Shown in pieces: positions 42,642 to 51,638 of a stretch of 64,000 nucleotides of DNA; within the stretch, counting starts at the first letter, position 1; each line of letters begins with the position of its first letter. Both the position numbers and the translations under genes were made by a program. The notes beneath the pieces are model-generated. The model saw nothing but the letters and a program-made list of their open reading frames with translations, ran no database searches and was not told the DNA's origin. Source of the stretch: Pseudomonas citronellolis (lineage in GTDB: Bacteria > Pseudomonadota > Gammaproteobacteria > Pseudomonadales > Pseudomonadaceae). Where the stretch lies: the NCBI RefSeq assembly GCF_029335315.1, contig NZ_JARJLT010000296.1, forward strand, positions 24,703 through 88,702, in the 5' to 3' direction.

Positions 42642-45299
42642 TTACTCCCGATCGCCCAGGCGCGAGCGCATCCGCGCCGCCTTACCGCGCTCGCGCTCGT
42701 CGAGCATCTGCTCGAGCATGCGGCGCAGGGCGGCGGTGTCGCTGCCCGGCGTGGCCTGGATGGTGATCTGGTAGGTGTCGCCCATGATGGTGGGTGCCGC
42801 GGCGGCCGCGCTGATCGGCGGGCGGTTGTCGATGGCCGCCGCCTGCCCGGCCCCGCCAAGGGCCAGAGCGCCGGCCGCCGCCAAGCGCGCACCGACGTCG
42901 GCAATGGCGCCCAGCGGGCCTGACTGGCCGGCCAGCAGCCCCTGCTGCAGCCCGGCCATGGTGAAGCCACCCAGTTCGGCGAAGACGCGGCTGGGCGAGT
43001 GGATGTCCAGCTTCTCCTTGAACCAGGTGATGGTGCTGTCGCCGATGGTATTGATCGCATCCTTGATCTGCCCGAGGCCCGACAACAGGCCGTTGATGAG
43101 GCCGCGCACGATCATGTTGCCGAACTCGGTGAACTGTAGCGGCAGGTCGATGCCCAGGTAGCGCCCCAGTTCGGCGAAGGCCCGGTAGACCAGGCCCAGC
43201 GGATTGAAGTTGGCCAGCACTGTGACAATGCCCCCGAAGCCGCCATCGAAACCGGTCTTGATCTCAGCCCACATGCCTAGCAGGTAGGCCTTGACCTCGT
43301 CCCAGTTGCGGTAGATCAGATACGCAGCACCGGCGACAACCGCCACTACTGCGGCGATGGCAAGGACCAACGGGTTGGCCGCCAGCCCCCACAGGGCGAT
43401 GCTTACTGCGCGAATACCGGAGATCAGCGGGCCGAGCAGCAGGCTTCCCATCCCTCGCAGCATCGACAGAACGGCGCCACCCTGGATGCCGAACAGAGTC
43501 ATGCCATAACGGATGACGGCGAACGGACCAAGCAGGCCAGCGAGAGTGAGGGCCAAGCCGCCGAATGCCGCAGCCAGCAGGCCAACCCACATTGCCGTCT
43601 TGAGCAGGATGCTGGCGGTGACGGAGTTTTCCCGCATCCAGCCGGTCACGCCTTTGATCACCTCGGTGAGAACCTGCAGCGCCTCAACGTAGCTGGGCAG
43701 CAGCGTGTCGCTCATCTGCTTGTAGGCGTCGGCGCGCTTCGCCAGCAGTTCCAGCTCCTTGCCCTGGGCGGTGTTCAGTCCCTTGTTGTACAGCTCGTCG
43801 ATGCCGTCGGCGCCGGCGTTGAGCTTCTGGTTCTTGGCGATTTGCGCCTGCTGCAGGTACATCTGCGAGAACAGGTTCGAGGCGGTGCGGTTGGAGAAGA
43901 TGCTGCCGATCGTGTCCAGCACCTGGCCCTTCTCGGTGATGCCCTTGGCCTCCAACTGCGGCAGCAGCACCTTCTGCATCCACTCGAACTGGTTGGAACG
44001 GAACAGGTCGCTGCCCTTGATTGCGCCGACGTCGAGGAAGGCCACCTGGCCGGCCTTGTCGTACTTCAGCTTCTTCGGGTCGACCAGGCCCAACTGCTCG
44101 AGGTTGTTCGCCGCGCGCTTGGTGGTTCGGCCCTGGTAGAGGTTCTGGTAGGCGCTCATCAGGGCGGTGCCGACGCGGTTGCCGCCCATTTCCTGCACCA
44201 GCGGTTCGAGCTGGTAGTAGAACGCTTCGTCCTTCAGGCCCTTGGCTGCCAGGCCGCCGGTCTTGATGACGTTGAGCCACTCGTTGGGCCCGACTCGGCC
44301 GCCGGTGGCGGTCAGCACCTTCTGGACGATGTTGGCCTGCTTGCGGAACTCTTCTTCGCTGGCCAGGCCGCCGCGCAGCTCGATGACCTTGAGCATGTCC
44401 ATGAACTTGCGTTCGTTCTCGCTGCCGTCTTCCTCGCCGTACATGGCCTCGTTGGCGAACTTCATCTTCGCCAGCATGGGCGCGACCATCTGAGCGTGGT
44501 GCTCGTCGGCGAACACTGTCATGGCGTCGCGCACCAGCGTGAGGTTGTCGGTGGCGCTGGTACCGTAGGTCTTCATGGCCTTGGCGAACTTGATGGCATC
44601 GGCGGTGGCATGGTCGCCCAAGCCCAACGCGGCGACGCGGCTCTCTTCCAGGGCGAAGTGCTTGCCTTCCAGTACCGGCGCGTAGAGCCCCTGGCCGATG
44701 CCATAGGCCGTTGCCGAGGCGCCGGCGCCGACCATGGCGGCCTTGCCGGCCACGCTGTGGGTGCGCTCCCGAGTCGCCCGGGCACGGGACAAGACCCGCT
44801 CGCGGTCACCGAGGCGACGAAGACGGGCTTCCTGCTGCTGGATAGCGCGGGTGGTCTCGGTAATCTGGGTTCGCAGGGCGCGCTCGCCCTGCTGGAACTT
44901 GCGGGTGTTGATGCCGGCGGCCTCCAGGCGGCCGCGCAGGGCCTGCACAGCTCGGCTCTGGCTGTCGTGCTGCAGCTTGAGTCGTTGCGATTCGCCGACG
45001 GCTCGCTTGTAGTCGCGCACCATCGCCCGCGTCGGAGGGCCGGCGGCGCCCATGGCGCGCGCGAGTTCGGCGACTTTCGCCTGGTTGGCCGCCATGGCAC
45101 GGCTGGTCTGCTCGAGGGCGGTGCGCTGGGTGCGCCAGGCGCTGACGTCTTTCTGTTGGGCGTTCAGCCCCTTGAGCTGCTCGCGTGCTGCCTTCAGGGC
45201 CTTGGCCGTCTCGCCACTGCCTTGGGTGATTTTCTTCAGTGGGCCAAGGGCCTTGTCGATCACGCCCAGCAGCACGCGTAGCCTGAGGTCATTCGCCAT
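42642..45299 (-). CDS. T: tail tape measure protein (P2 gpT type)
   Basis: 885 residues. The long helical N-terminus (repeated Ala, Arg and Gln-rich segments to about residue 190) is followed by a region typical of TP901/P2 tape measures and by hydrophobic segments near residues 560-680 (ASILLKTAMWVGLLAAAFGG and VLAIAAVVAVVAGAAYLIY) that are thought to enter the host membrane. It sets tail length. It starts within the end of E' and precedes U, as in P2. Confidence 0.93.
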   Translation of the reverse strand: MANDLRLRVLLGVIDKALGPLKKITQGSGETAKALKAAREQLKGLNAQQKDVSAWRTQRTALEQTSRAMAANQAKVAELARAMGAAGPPTRAMVRDYKRAVGESQRLKLQHDSQSRAVQALRGRLEAAGINTRKFQQGERALRTQITETTRAIQQQEARLRRLGDRERVLSRARATRERTHSVAGKAAMVGAGASATAYGIGQGLYAPVLEGKHFALEESRVAALGLGDHATADAIKFAKAMKTYGTSATDNLTLVRDAMTVFADEHHAQMVAPMLAKMKFANEAMYGEEDGSENERKFMDMLKVIELRGGLASEEEFRKQANIVQKVLTATGGRVGPNEWLNVIKTGGLAAKGLKDEAFYYQLEPLVQEMGGNRVGTALMSAYQNLYQGRTTKRAANNLEQLGLVDPKKLKYDKAGQVAFLDVGAIKGSDLFRSNQFEWMQKVLLPQLEAKGITEKGQVLDTIGSIFSNRTASNLFSQMYLQQAQIAKNQKLNAGADGIDELYNKGLNTAQGKELELLAKRADAYKQMSDTLLPSYVEALQVLTEVIKGVTGWMRENSVTASILLKTAMWVGLLAAAFGGLALTLAGLLGPFAVIRYGMTLFGIQGGAVLSMLRGMGSLLLGPLISGIRAVSIALWGLAANPLVLAIAAVVAVVAGAAYLIYRNWDEVKAYLLGMWAEIKTGFDGGFGGIVTVLANFNPLGLVYRAFAELGRYLGIDLPLQFTEFGNMIVRGLINGLLSGLGQIKDAINTIGDSTITWFKEKLDIHSPSRVFAELGGFTMAGLQQGLLAGQSGPLGAIADVGARLAAAGALALGGAGQAAAIDNRPPISAAAAAPTIMGDTYQITIQATPGSDTAALRRMLEQMLDERERGKAARMRSRLGDRE

Positions 45300-45408
45300 C
45301 GGCGGAACTCCTTACCCGGGCGCGCTCGCGCCACTCCATCAACTCCGAGATCGGCAACCGATCCATGTCGGCCGGCGCCCAGTGAAACACCACGGCCAGG
45401 TCGGCCAT
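45289..45408 (-). CDS. E': gpE' extension (GpE family, read by -1 frameshift)
   Basis: 39 residues if started at its own ATG (MADLAVVFHWAPADMDRLP, then ISELMEWRERAR), a good GpE-family sequence. The frame is open upstream to the T6G slip site inside E and is exactly the -1 frame of E, so the main product should be an E-E' fusion of about 158 residues, as for P2 and lambda G-GT tail assembly chaperones. Confidence 0.85.
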   Translation of the reverse strand: MADLAVVFHWAPADMDRLPISELMEWRERARVRSSADGE

Positions 45409-45416
45409 GGCGTCCT

Positions 45417-45764
45417 CTACGCGAGCAGGTAGGCCGCTCGCACCCGCTTCTGCAGCAAAAAATCGCTCACCTTCGACCCACAGGCGAGCAGGTCAGCCGG
45501 GTCCATGGCGGCAGCCTCGGGCTCAGTGATCCCGGGGCTGGTGATGCGCGGCAGGAGCTTGATCAGGCTGGCGACATCCATCTGCAGCAGGGTGGCCATA
45601 TGCAGGCCGCGCAGCTCGCCGGAGGCAGGCTTGCGCAGGGTCAGGCGGTCGATGCTGGTCGCGCCGCGCAGGATGGGGGTGTCGAGCAGCACGACGTTGT
45701 CGGGGACGGACTCGTCCTGGGGGGCGTTGGGTTGGCTGTTGTCCTGGTCTTCGGGGGTCAGCAT
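45417..45764 (-). CDS. E: tail assembly chaperone gpE
   Basis: 115 residues of the P2 gpE family (RLTLRKPASGELRGLHMATL, then SLIKLLPRITSPGITEPEAAA). With E' it guards the tape measure during tail assembly. The slip site T6G near codon 102 allows a fraction of ribosomes to continue into E'. It lies between the tail tube gene FII and the tape measure gene, the standard position. Confidence 0.92.
   Translation of the reverse strand: MLTPEDQDNSQPNAPQDESVPDNVVLLDTPILRGATSIDRLTLRKPASGELRGLHMATLLQMDVASLIKLLPRITSPGITEPEAAAMDPADLLACGSKVSDFLLQKRVRAAYLLA
45456..45462 (-). promoter_or_regulatory. -1 ribosomal frameshift site T6G in gene E
   Basis: Minus-strand sequence GAT TTT TTG CTG in the E frame. 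A slip of one base backward gives TTT TTT GCT and continues without stop through 16 codons into E'. T6G is the slip sequence known from P2 E/E'. Confidence 0.85.
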
Positions 45765-45819
45765 GGTGGCTCCTTGGGTGCGAACGGACGCGGCCGGGGC
45801 CGCGGGTGGTCAGGTGGGG

Positions 45820-46335
45820 TCAGAGGCCGATGGCCTTGCGCTGCTCGGCGAGCATGTCCACGCCGTTGACCTTTTCGATGAAGTTGAGCAGGTCGATTTC
45901 GATGATTTCTTCGCCGTCGACGGTGAGCTTGTAGTAGCTGCAGGTGACCGTGTACTTGTGCTCGGTGTCCTCGCCGGGCTTGCCGTCGCCCATGTCGATT
46001 TCCTTGACGCGGCCACGCGCGACGACCTCTACCGGGGTGACTACGCCGGTGTCGTCCTGCTGATATGCACCGGTCCAGCGCAGCGGCACGGCCGTGACGG
46101 TGGTCGCGGCGAACTGCTTGAGGCCGATCACGTCCAGGCCGCCAAGGGTGAACTCGACGACCAGTCCGTCGTCGCTGAAGCCGAGGTCGGCTTCCACCGG
46201 GCCGTTCATACCGCCGCCGCGATAGGCCTCCATCTTCCGGGCCAGCTTGGGCAGGGTCACGGCCTTCGAGACGCCGAGGTAGCTGTTGGCGTCGTTGAAG
46301 AGGTTCATGTTCTTGAGTTTGCGCGGCATGGCCAT
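45820..46335 (-). CDS. FII: major tail tube protein FII
   Basis: 171-residue tail tube protein of the P2 FII family: MPRKLKNMNLFNDANSYLG at the N-terminus, then LDVIGLKQFAATTVTAVPLR and TVTCSYYKLTVDGEEIIEID. Hexamers stack inside the sheath. It follows FI in the same operon after 54 bases that include a hairpin. Confidence 0.95.
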   Translation of the reverse strand: MAMPRKLKNMNLFNDANSYLGVSKAVTLPKLARKMEAYRGGGMNGPVEADLGFSDDGLVVEFTLGGLDVIGLKQFAATTVTAVPLRWTGAYQQDDTGVVTPVEVVARGRVKEIDMGDGKPGEDTEHKYTVTCSYYKLTVDGEEIIEIDLLNFIEKVNGVDMLAEQRKAIGL

Positions 46336-46362
46336 GGCTGGGCTCTCCGGGGTTCAGCGCAA

Positions 46363-46383
46363 GCCCTCCCGCGCCGGGAGGGC
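46363..46383. promoter_or_regulatory. hairpin between FI and FII
   Basis: Perfect 9-bp stem GCCCTCCCG/CGGGAGGGC with a 3-base loop in the short gap between sheath and tube genes; no T-run. It may stabilise or partly terminate the mRNA so that tube and sheath levels differ; this is inference. Confidence 0.4.
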
Positions 46384-46389
46384 GCGGGG

Positions 46390-47562
46390 TCAGGCGTTGA
46401 TGCGGCTGGCGAAGTCGACCAGGTAGGTGTCGGTGATCTTCTGCTGGAAGGTCAGGTCTTCCAGCGGCGGCACCGGGGTGTAGTCGTAGCTGATCTTCAG
46501 CTTGCCGGCCTTGAGGGTGGTGGCTTCGTTGAGCGACTCGTCGTACCAGGCGTCGAAGCCCATCAGGTAGCCGCCGGCGACCAACTCGCGGCCCTTGGCC
46601 TTGAGGCCTTCGACGATGTCGCGCACCAGGGTCGGGTGCATGGGCTTGTCCACCGCCCACTGATGCGCCTCGGCCATGGTGTCGGCCAGCACCTGCGCTG
46701 TGCGGGTGTAGTTCTCGAAGGCGAACAGCGGGTCGTCAGAGCAGGTGCGCGAGCCCCAGAAGCGGTAGCCGTCGGCGTTGATCAGCGTGGTGACGTCGGC
46801 CTCGTTCAGGTAGTCGGCGTCGGTGGCGGTGCTCTGCAGGTCCCAGTAGACGTCGGCGCTGATGCCGGTCACGCCGTTGACCGCGACGTTGGAGATGGTC
46901 TTGTGCCAGCCGACCTGCTGGTCGAGCAGCGCGCGCAGGCCCAGGGCGGTGGCCACGGCCGGCGCCACGACCGTGGCGCTGGCCGTGGTGTCCCAGCGCT
47001 CGAAGTCCGGCCAGATGACCATTACCTCTCGGGCGCCGAAGCCCTCGCGGTAGGCGGTGGCCTCTTCCTTGGTCTTGCAACCGTTGCCGGATACATAGGC
47101 AAAGGCCCGCAGCTTCTGGGCGATGGCGATCAGGTCGGTGGCCACCGGCAGGGTGTCCAGCCCGGGCACACCCAGAATGCGCGGGGTGACGCCGAGCTTG
47201 GCCTTGGCGGTCTGCAGCGCCTTCATGCCGGTGTACTTGCCCTCAGCGTTGACGGTGCCGATGAGGTTGCTGGTGGTTGAGGCCTCGTCCTCGCCTTCCG
47301 CCACACGGACGACAACGGTGAGGGCGTTGGTCTGGTCGGCGATCGCCTGCAGGCTGGGGCCCAGGGTGCCGCTGGTGCCGGCCTTGCTGACGGCGGCCTG
47401 CACGTTGGTGAGTAGCACGGGGGTGTCGAGCGGGAAGGCGACGGCGTCGGCATCCTCGGCGACGGCTACCAGGCCGATGATGGCGGTGCTGACGGTGCGA
47501 ATCGGGCGGATGCCGTCGTTGACTTCAACGACGCGCACGCCGTGGTGGTAGATGTCTGGCAT
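46390..47562 (-). CDS. FI: tail sheath protein FI
   Basis: 390-residue contractile sheath protein of the P2 FI family: MPDIYHHGVRVVEVNDGIRP at the start, then STAIIGLVAVAEDADAVAFP and RFWGSRTCSDDPLFAFENYT. The start at 47562 is chosen from the family N-terminus; the ribosome binding site is weak. It begins a transcription unit (FI FII E/E' T U D) whose late-activator palindrome is at 47635-47657. Confidence 0.95.
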   Translation of the reverse strand: MPDIYHHGVRVVEVNDGIRPIRTVSTAIIGLVAVAEDADAVAFPLDTPVLLTNVQAAVSKAGTSGTLGPSLQAIADQTNALTVVVRVAEGEDEASTTSNLIGTVNAEGKYTGMKALQTAKAKLGVTPRILGVPGLDTLPVATDLIAIAQKLRAFAYVSGNGCKTKEEATAYREGFGAREVMVIWPDFERWDTTASATVVAPAVATALGLRALLDQQVGWHKTISNVAVNGVTGISADVYWDLQSTATDADYLNEADVTTLINADGYRFWGSRTCSDDPLFAFENYTRTAQVLADTMAEAHQWAVDKPMHPTLVRDIVEGLKAKGRELVAGGYLMGFDAWYDESLNEATTLKAGKLKISYDYTPVPPLEDLTFQQKITDTYLVDFASRINA

Positions 47563-47634
47563 GGGCCTGTGCCTGTGCGGGTGGATGACACTGCACAGGC
47601 TGCCGCGCGCGCGTGATCGGGGCGAGCGCGGCGC

Positions 47635-47657
47635 CCTGTAGCGGAGTGCCTTACAGG
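47635..47657 (-). promoter_or_regulatory. late-activator (Ogr-type) site upstream of FI
   Basis: CCTGTA-N11-TACAGG, the first of three identical-spacing palindromes in the virion module. It lies about 84 bases before the FI start and overlaps the end of the DUF1353 gene, where the P2 F operon promoter would be. Confidence 0.75.
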
Positions 47658-48025
47658 ACGGCGTCCTGGTAGTGGGAGGCGCCGCCCAGGCGAACGCCGA
47701 CCCACATGATCCAGGCGCGCCACGTGGCCACGCCCTCCGCGCGCAGGGCACGGTAGAACACGGCGTCGCAGTCGCGGCGCGGCAGGGTGCCCTCGGTGTA
47801 CAGCTGGTCGTGGATGGTGGCGGCGAGGTTGCCGTAGCCAGCCACCAGGGCGAACAGCGCGAAGAACACGACGTTGTGCAGAACCTCGAGGCTGGCGAAG
47901 TTTGTGACGAAGCCCGCCGGCGCAGTGAATGTGCCGAGGTCGTCCTCGAGCACTAGGTCGGCCAGCAGGCGGTGCTCCCACTTGCCTTGCTGCTCGGTCC
48001 GCAGCGTGGTCAGGAAGCGGCTCAT
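47651..48025 (-). CDS. DUF1353 family phage protein
   Basis: 124 residues: TFTAPAGFVTNFASLEVLHN, then LAATIHDQLYTEGTLPRRDC and DAVFYRALRAEGVATWRAW. This is the DUF1353 pattern (conserved Asp/His and Asp residues), a small family common in phages and of unknown function. In P2 the space between the tail fibre genes and FI carries non-essential cargo (Z/fun). The start overlaps the preceding stop by ATGA. Confidence 0.8.
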   Translation of the reverse strand: MSRFLTTLRTEQQGKWEHRLLADLVLEDDLGTFTAPAGFVTNFASLEVLHNVVFFALFALVAGYGNLAATIHDQLYTEGTLPRRDCDAVFYRALRAEGVATWRAWIMWVGVRLGGASHYQDAVL

Positions 48026-48534
48026 GCCGGCCAGCCCTGGTCGAGCATGGACGCGGTGAAGGTGCCGGAGTCCAGGGCCGCCAGCAGCTCGGCCTCACGG
48101 TCGAAGCAGGCCTGGACGTGCGCGCGCATGGCCGAAGCCATAGCGATGATCTGCTCGCCGCCCAGGGTGACGAAGCCGACGGCGGTCTTCCACTGGCAGG
48201 TGTAGCCGGCGTCGAGCACGGCAGCGAGGGCTGCGCCAGTCACCATGGCCTGGCTCTCGCGATCAGTGGGGACGGCAGCGCCGTTGAGGGTGATGCCGGC
48301 GGTTTCGGCCAGGTAGCGACGGGCGGCGATGGCCGCACGCCTGTCAGCGTCCGTGATGACGCGCTCGGCGAGGACCGGATGCCCGTCCGCATCGGCCTGG
48401 ATCACCCGGCCAGCTGCCTGCCCCGCCAACAGCGCGGCGTATTCCGCATCGCTGATTTCGACGGCATCAGCAGGAATCGAGTCGCCGTGGATGTCCGAGG
48501 AATAGAAGCCCCCGGTGGCTCGCGAATAGAACAT
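48022..48534 (-). CDS. tail fibre assembly protein (DUF4376 type)
   Basis: 170 residues; RRYLAETAGITLNGAAVPTD followed by RESQAMVTGAALAA is the DUF4376 signature of P2-like tail fibre assembly proteins. The N-terminus MFYSRATGGFYSSDIHG is typical as well. GAGG lies 8 bases before the ATG at 48534. It follows the fibre gene by 10 bases and likely acts as a chaperone for fibre trimerisation. Confidence 0.85.
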   Translation of the reverse strand: MFYSRATGGFYSSDIHGDSIPADAVEISDAEYAALLAGQAAGRVIQADADGHPVLAERVITDADRRAAIAARRYLAETAGITLNGAAVPTDRESQAMVTGAALAAVLDAGYTCQWKTAVGFVTLGGEQIIAMASAMRAHVQACFDREAELLAALDSGTFTASMLDQGWPA

Positions 48535-48544
48535 GGCGGAATCC

Positions 48545-50107
48545 TCAGTACCCGATGGCCATCCAATGTGTGTTCGGTTGCGAAGCAATGTTGCAGCGCG
48601 CGTTGAAGCCGGTGAGGGTCATGCTGTCGACCCAAGCTGAAATGGTGGCGGAGCCGTTCGAATCAGGCGTTATCAGTACCGCGCGACAGGCGGTGCTGAA
48701 TGCCAGCGGGAACGTGATGAAGAGAGGGGCACCGATAGTGCCGCCGGTAGTGAATAGCCCCCACTGGATGATCAAACCGCTCGGGAGCTTCTGGTAGCCG
48801 CTGGCCGCCGCCAGTGACGAGGCAAACCCGCCGGTGTTCTTGAGCAGCGCCGATCCGGCGCAAAGCATCCAGCTCGAATTGCCAGCAATGGTGATTTTGG
48901 TGAGGGTGAGCGACTCCCCGTTTCTCAAGTCCCAGCTGGTATAGGAACCCGTCGGGGTAAACGAAAGAACGTCGGTCCCTTGGCGGGAGACGGTAATTGT
49001 CGAGGACACGCTGTCGTTGATGATCTCGATACGCGCGCCGTCTGGAACCGCCGACAGCAGCGGCAGCGTAAGGGTGATGGGCGACGCGCCCAGAGCCACC
49101 ACCAATCCACCACAGTGCGCCGCAGTTAGCGTAGTGGTGGCGTTGATGTAGAAAGCGCCCGCAGCCTTCAGCCCCAGGCTGTTGACGAACGCGGTCGTGG
49201 CCAGAAGCTGCGAATTGTCGAACTGCGCCGGCGTCGGCGCGCTCGGGGTACCGACGAACGCCGGCGACAGCAGGCGCGCGAGGCCGTTGGTGATGTCCTG
49301 GAAGGTCAGCGCGGTGGTGCCCACGACGATGGGCGCGTCGGTGATCAGCTGCCAGATGGTGTCGGCCAGCAGCGTGCCGGATTCGATCACCACCACCATG
49401 CCGGGGGTCACCTCGGCGCTGCTGTCGGCATCGGTCGCCCGGGGCCAGGCGCCCGCCGCGACGACGTAGAGGCCGTTCTGGCTGGCGGTGGTCTGGTTCT
49501 TCACCAGCACCCGGTCGCCGGCGGTGAGCGCGGCCGGCCAGTCGCCACCAGCCTGGGTGGCAAGGCCGCTGAGGGAGATGTTGGCGGTGGTGGCGTAGCG
49601 CGCGGACTGCTTGTAGTCGAGCTTGCCCAGGGCATCGGCGATGGACGTGTCGACGTAGGAGCGGGTGGCGAGCACGACACTGGGGTCGATCTTCAGCTCG
49701 ACGGCGCCGGTGCTGGTGACGATCAACACCATCCGCACGGTCTGGGTACGGCCGCTGCCTTCGGCAAGTTGCGGCTTGTAGGACGGCGCGCAGTTGGCGT
49801 AGGCGATCAGCGCGCCGACGTCGTCGAACAGGCCCATTTCCCGAATCCACCACCCGCCGACGTCCTCGGGGATCACCTGCTCGGCGATGATCTGCGAGCT
49901 GTTGGCTGCGTCGATGCTCAGGGTGTTCAGCGGGGCGCGGCGCACCTCGTTGACCAGGGCGGTGCGGCTGGCGTCTGGGGCCGGCACGCTGCCAGCGCCG
50001 TCGCCTACGGCCAGCTGAGTGATCTTCAGGGTGGTGCCCAGCGCAGCGGCGTTGGCCAGCTTGGCGGCGCCGATGGTGGTCAGGAGGGCGTAGTAGGTCA
50101 CTGCCAT
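48545..50107 (-). CDS. H: tail fibre protein gpH
   Basis: 520 residues. Residues 1-150 are the conserved P2 H/DUF3751 attachment domain (YYALLTTIGAAKLANAAALG, then ITQLAVGDGAGSVPAPD and GGWWIREMGLFDD). The rest is beta-rich and Gly/Thr/Ser-rich, ending in a variable receptor-binding tip (NARCNIASQPNTHWMAIGY). It should decide host range, plausibly by binding LPS. It overlaps gene I by 10 bases. Confidence 0.92.
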   Translation of the reverse strand: MAVTYYALLTTIGAAKLANAAALGTTLKITQLAVGDGAGSVPAPDASRTALVNEVRRAPLNTLSIDAANSSQIIAEQVIPEDVGGWWIREMGLFDDVGALIAYANCAPSYKPQLAEGSGRTQTVRMVLIVTSTGAVELKIDPSVVLATRSYVDTSIADALGKLDYKQSARYATTANISLSGLATQAGGDWPAALTAGDRVLVKNQTTASQNGLYVVAAGAWPRATDADSSAEVTPGMVVVIESGTLLADTIWQLITDAPIVVGTTALTFQDITNGLARLLSPAFVGTPSAPTPAQFDNSQLLATTAFVNSLGLKAAGAFYINATTTLTAAHCGGLVVALGASPITLTLPLLSAVPDGARIEIINDSVSSTITVSRQGTDVLSFTPTGSYTSWDLRNGESLTLTKITIAGNSSWMLCAGSALLKNTGGFASSLAAASGYQKLPSGLIIQWGLFTTGGTIGAPLFITFPLAFSTACRAVLITPDSNGSATISAWVDSMTLTGFNARCNIASQPNTHWMAIGY

Positions 50108-50724
50108 GGGTAGACGCTCACTGTGTCGATGGTGTGCTCACGGCCAGGCACGTCGAGGGCGCCGCTGGCTTCGATCACGTCGGGGAGGTAGGGGTAAACG
50201 GTGAGGGTGTCGCCGTCGTACTGGCCGGCGGCGACGTAGAACGGGCCCTTGGTTTCCAGGCTGATGGCCAGGCCGATCAGGTGGCGGCTCAGCGGCTTGG
50301 CGTCGTCTATCAGCCAGGTGAGCTCTTCGTACATCTGGTCGGTGATGCCGGTGTCGAGGACGCCGACGACCAGGGCGAAGGTGCCCGGCGTGCCTTCCGG
50401 GGTCAGCTGCCACCACTCGCGGACCTCGATCAGGTAGCCCAGCGGCTCGACCACGCGGCGCAGCGCGCCGATGGTGCCCTTGCGCGAGTGGATGAAGTAG
50501 GCCGAGCGGATGGCCGCGCGCTTCGCTGCCTCGCTCCAGGCGCTGTCCCAGCGATCGACGGAGAAGGCCCAGGCCAGGTACGGCAGCAGGTTGACCGGGC
50601 AGGTGCCGGGGTTGCACAGCTGTCGCAGCGGGATCGGCACGCGCTGAATCTCGGCCAGGGCCTGGGCGGCCAGGCGCTCCAGCTGGGTGGCGTTGCTGGG
50701 CAGCAGCGGGTAGAAGGCGGCCAT
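50098..50724 (-). CDS. I: tail protein gpI
   Basis: 208 residues of the P2 gpI family (LLPSNATQLERLAAQALAEI, then CPVNLLPYLAWAFSVDRWD and HSRKGTIGALRRVVEPLGY). It is a baseplate wedge component linking the fibre to the baseplate. Its ATG shares a base with the stop of J (TGATG). Confidence 0.94.
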   Translation of the reverse strand: MAAFYPLLPSNATQLERLAAQALAEIQRVPIPLRQLCNPGTCPVNLLPYLAWAFSVDRWDSAWSEAAKRAAIRSAYFIHSRKGTIGALRRVVEPLGYLIEVREWWQLTPEGTPGTFALVVGVLDTGITDQMYEELTWLIDDAKPLSRHLIGLAISLETKGPFYVAAGQYDGDTLTVYPYLPDVIEASGALDVPGREHTIDTVSVYPWQ

Positions 50725-51638
50725 CAGTCGTCACCGACCGAGAGGTTCACGGCGGTGCAGTACGGCGCCTGCGCCTCGGTTGCGACGATGTCGGACCAGC
50801 CGGCCAGCTCGACCTTGCGCACGCCCTCGACGTGTAACGCGGCGTGGACGGCCGACTCGGACACTTCCATGCCCAGCCGGCGGCGCTGGTGGACGTAGGC
50901 CAGCAGCGAGGCCTCGGCGGCTTCGAGGATCGGTTCGGTTTCCGGGCCGGCGCTCTGCAGGTACAGGGTGGCGGTGATGCTGTAGGGCACCACCTGGGCG
51001 GCCTGTACGGTGAGGCGGTCGGCAACCGGGCGGCGGTCCTCGTCGCTCAGGTAGGCGGCGACGACCGCCACCAGGTCGGCGGGGGCGCTGCCGTCTTCGG
51101 CGCTGCCCTGGACGGTGACCACCACCACGGCCGGCGACGGGCTGACCGCCGAGGCGTCGGCGACGCGGCCATCGGCGGCGCGGGCGTGGAAGATGTAGCT
51201 GTTGCGCGGGCCGGCGGTGCTCAGGCCTTCCCAGGCCATCTGCGCGCGCTCGCGCAGGCTGTCGTCGTCCTCGAGGACCTCGGCAACCGGCGGCACGGCG
51301 GTGGCGTCTGCCGGCGTGACCACCAGGCGCTGGACGTTGAAGTTGGCGGCGAGCTGGTCGAGGTCGCTGCCGGCGGCGTAGGCCAGCAGGTTGGCGAGCG
51401 ACGCCTCGTTGACCCGCTGCCGCCAGATGACCTCGCGGTAGGCGTTTTCCTGCAACAGCTTGGTAAGCGGCTCGCTCTCCAGCTCCAGGCGCGCGGCCAC
51501 CTCGGCCTGCTGGTCGGCCGGATACAGGCTGACCAGGTAGGCCTTGCGCTCGGCGAGGATGGTCTCGAAGTCGATCTGCTCGACCACCTGCGGGACGGGG
51601 AGCTGGCTCAGGTCGATGGCGCTGAAGGTGGTGGTCAT
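50724..51638 (-). CDS. J: baseplate assembly protein gpJ
   Basis: 304-residue member of the baseplate J family (T4 gp6-like): DFETILAERKAYLVSLYPAD near the N-terminus, then AGSDLDQLAANFNVQRLVV and PRNSYIFHARAADGRVADA. It forms the wedge ring of the contractile tail. It overlaps W by ATGA. Confidence 0.95.
   Translation of the reverse strand: MTTTFSAIDLSQLPVPQVVEQIDFETILAERKAYLVSLYPADQQAEVAARLELESEPLTKLLQENAYREVIWRQRVNEASLANLLAYAAGSDLDQLAANFNVQRLVVTPADATAVPPVAEVLEDDDSLRERAQMAWEGLSTAGPRNSYIFHARAADGRVADASAVSPSPAVVVVTVQGSAEDGSAPADLVAVVAAYLSDEDRRPVADRLTVQAAQVVPYSITATLYLQSAGPETEPILEAAEASLLAYVHQRRRLGMEVSESAVHAALHVEGVRKVELAGWSDIVATEAQAPYCTAVNLSVGDD

Noticed and set aside
45790..45803. Hairpin GCGGCC/GGCCGC between FII and E
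   Set aside because: The loop would be only 2 bases and the arm is short; in this GC-rich DNA it is likely chance.
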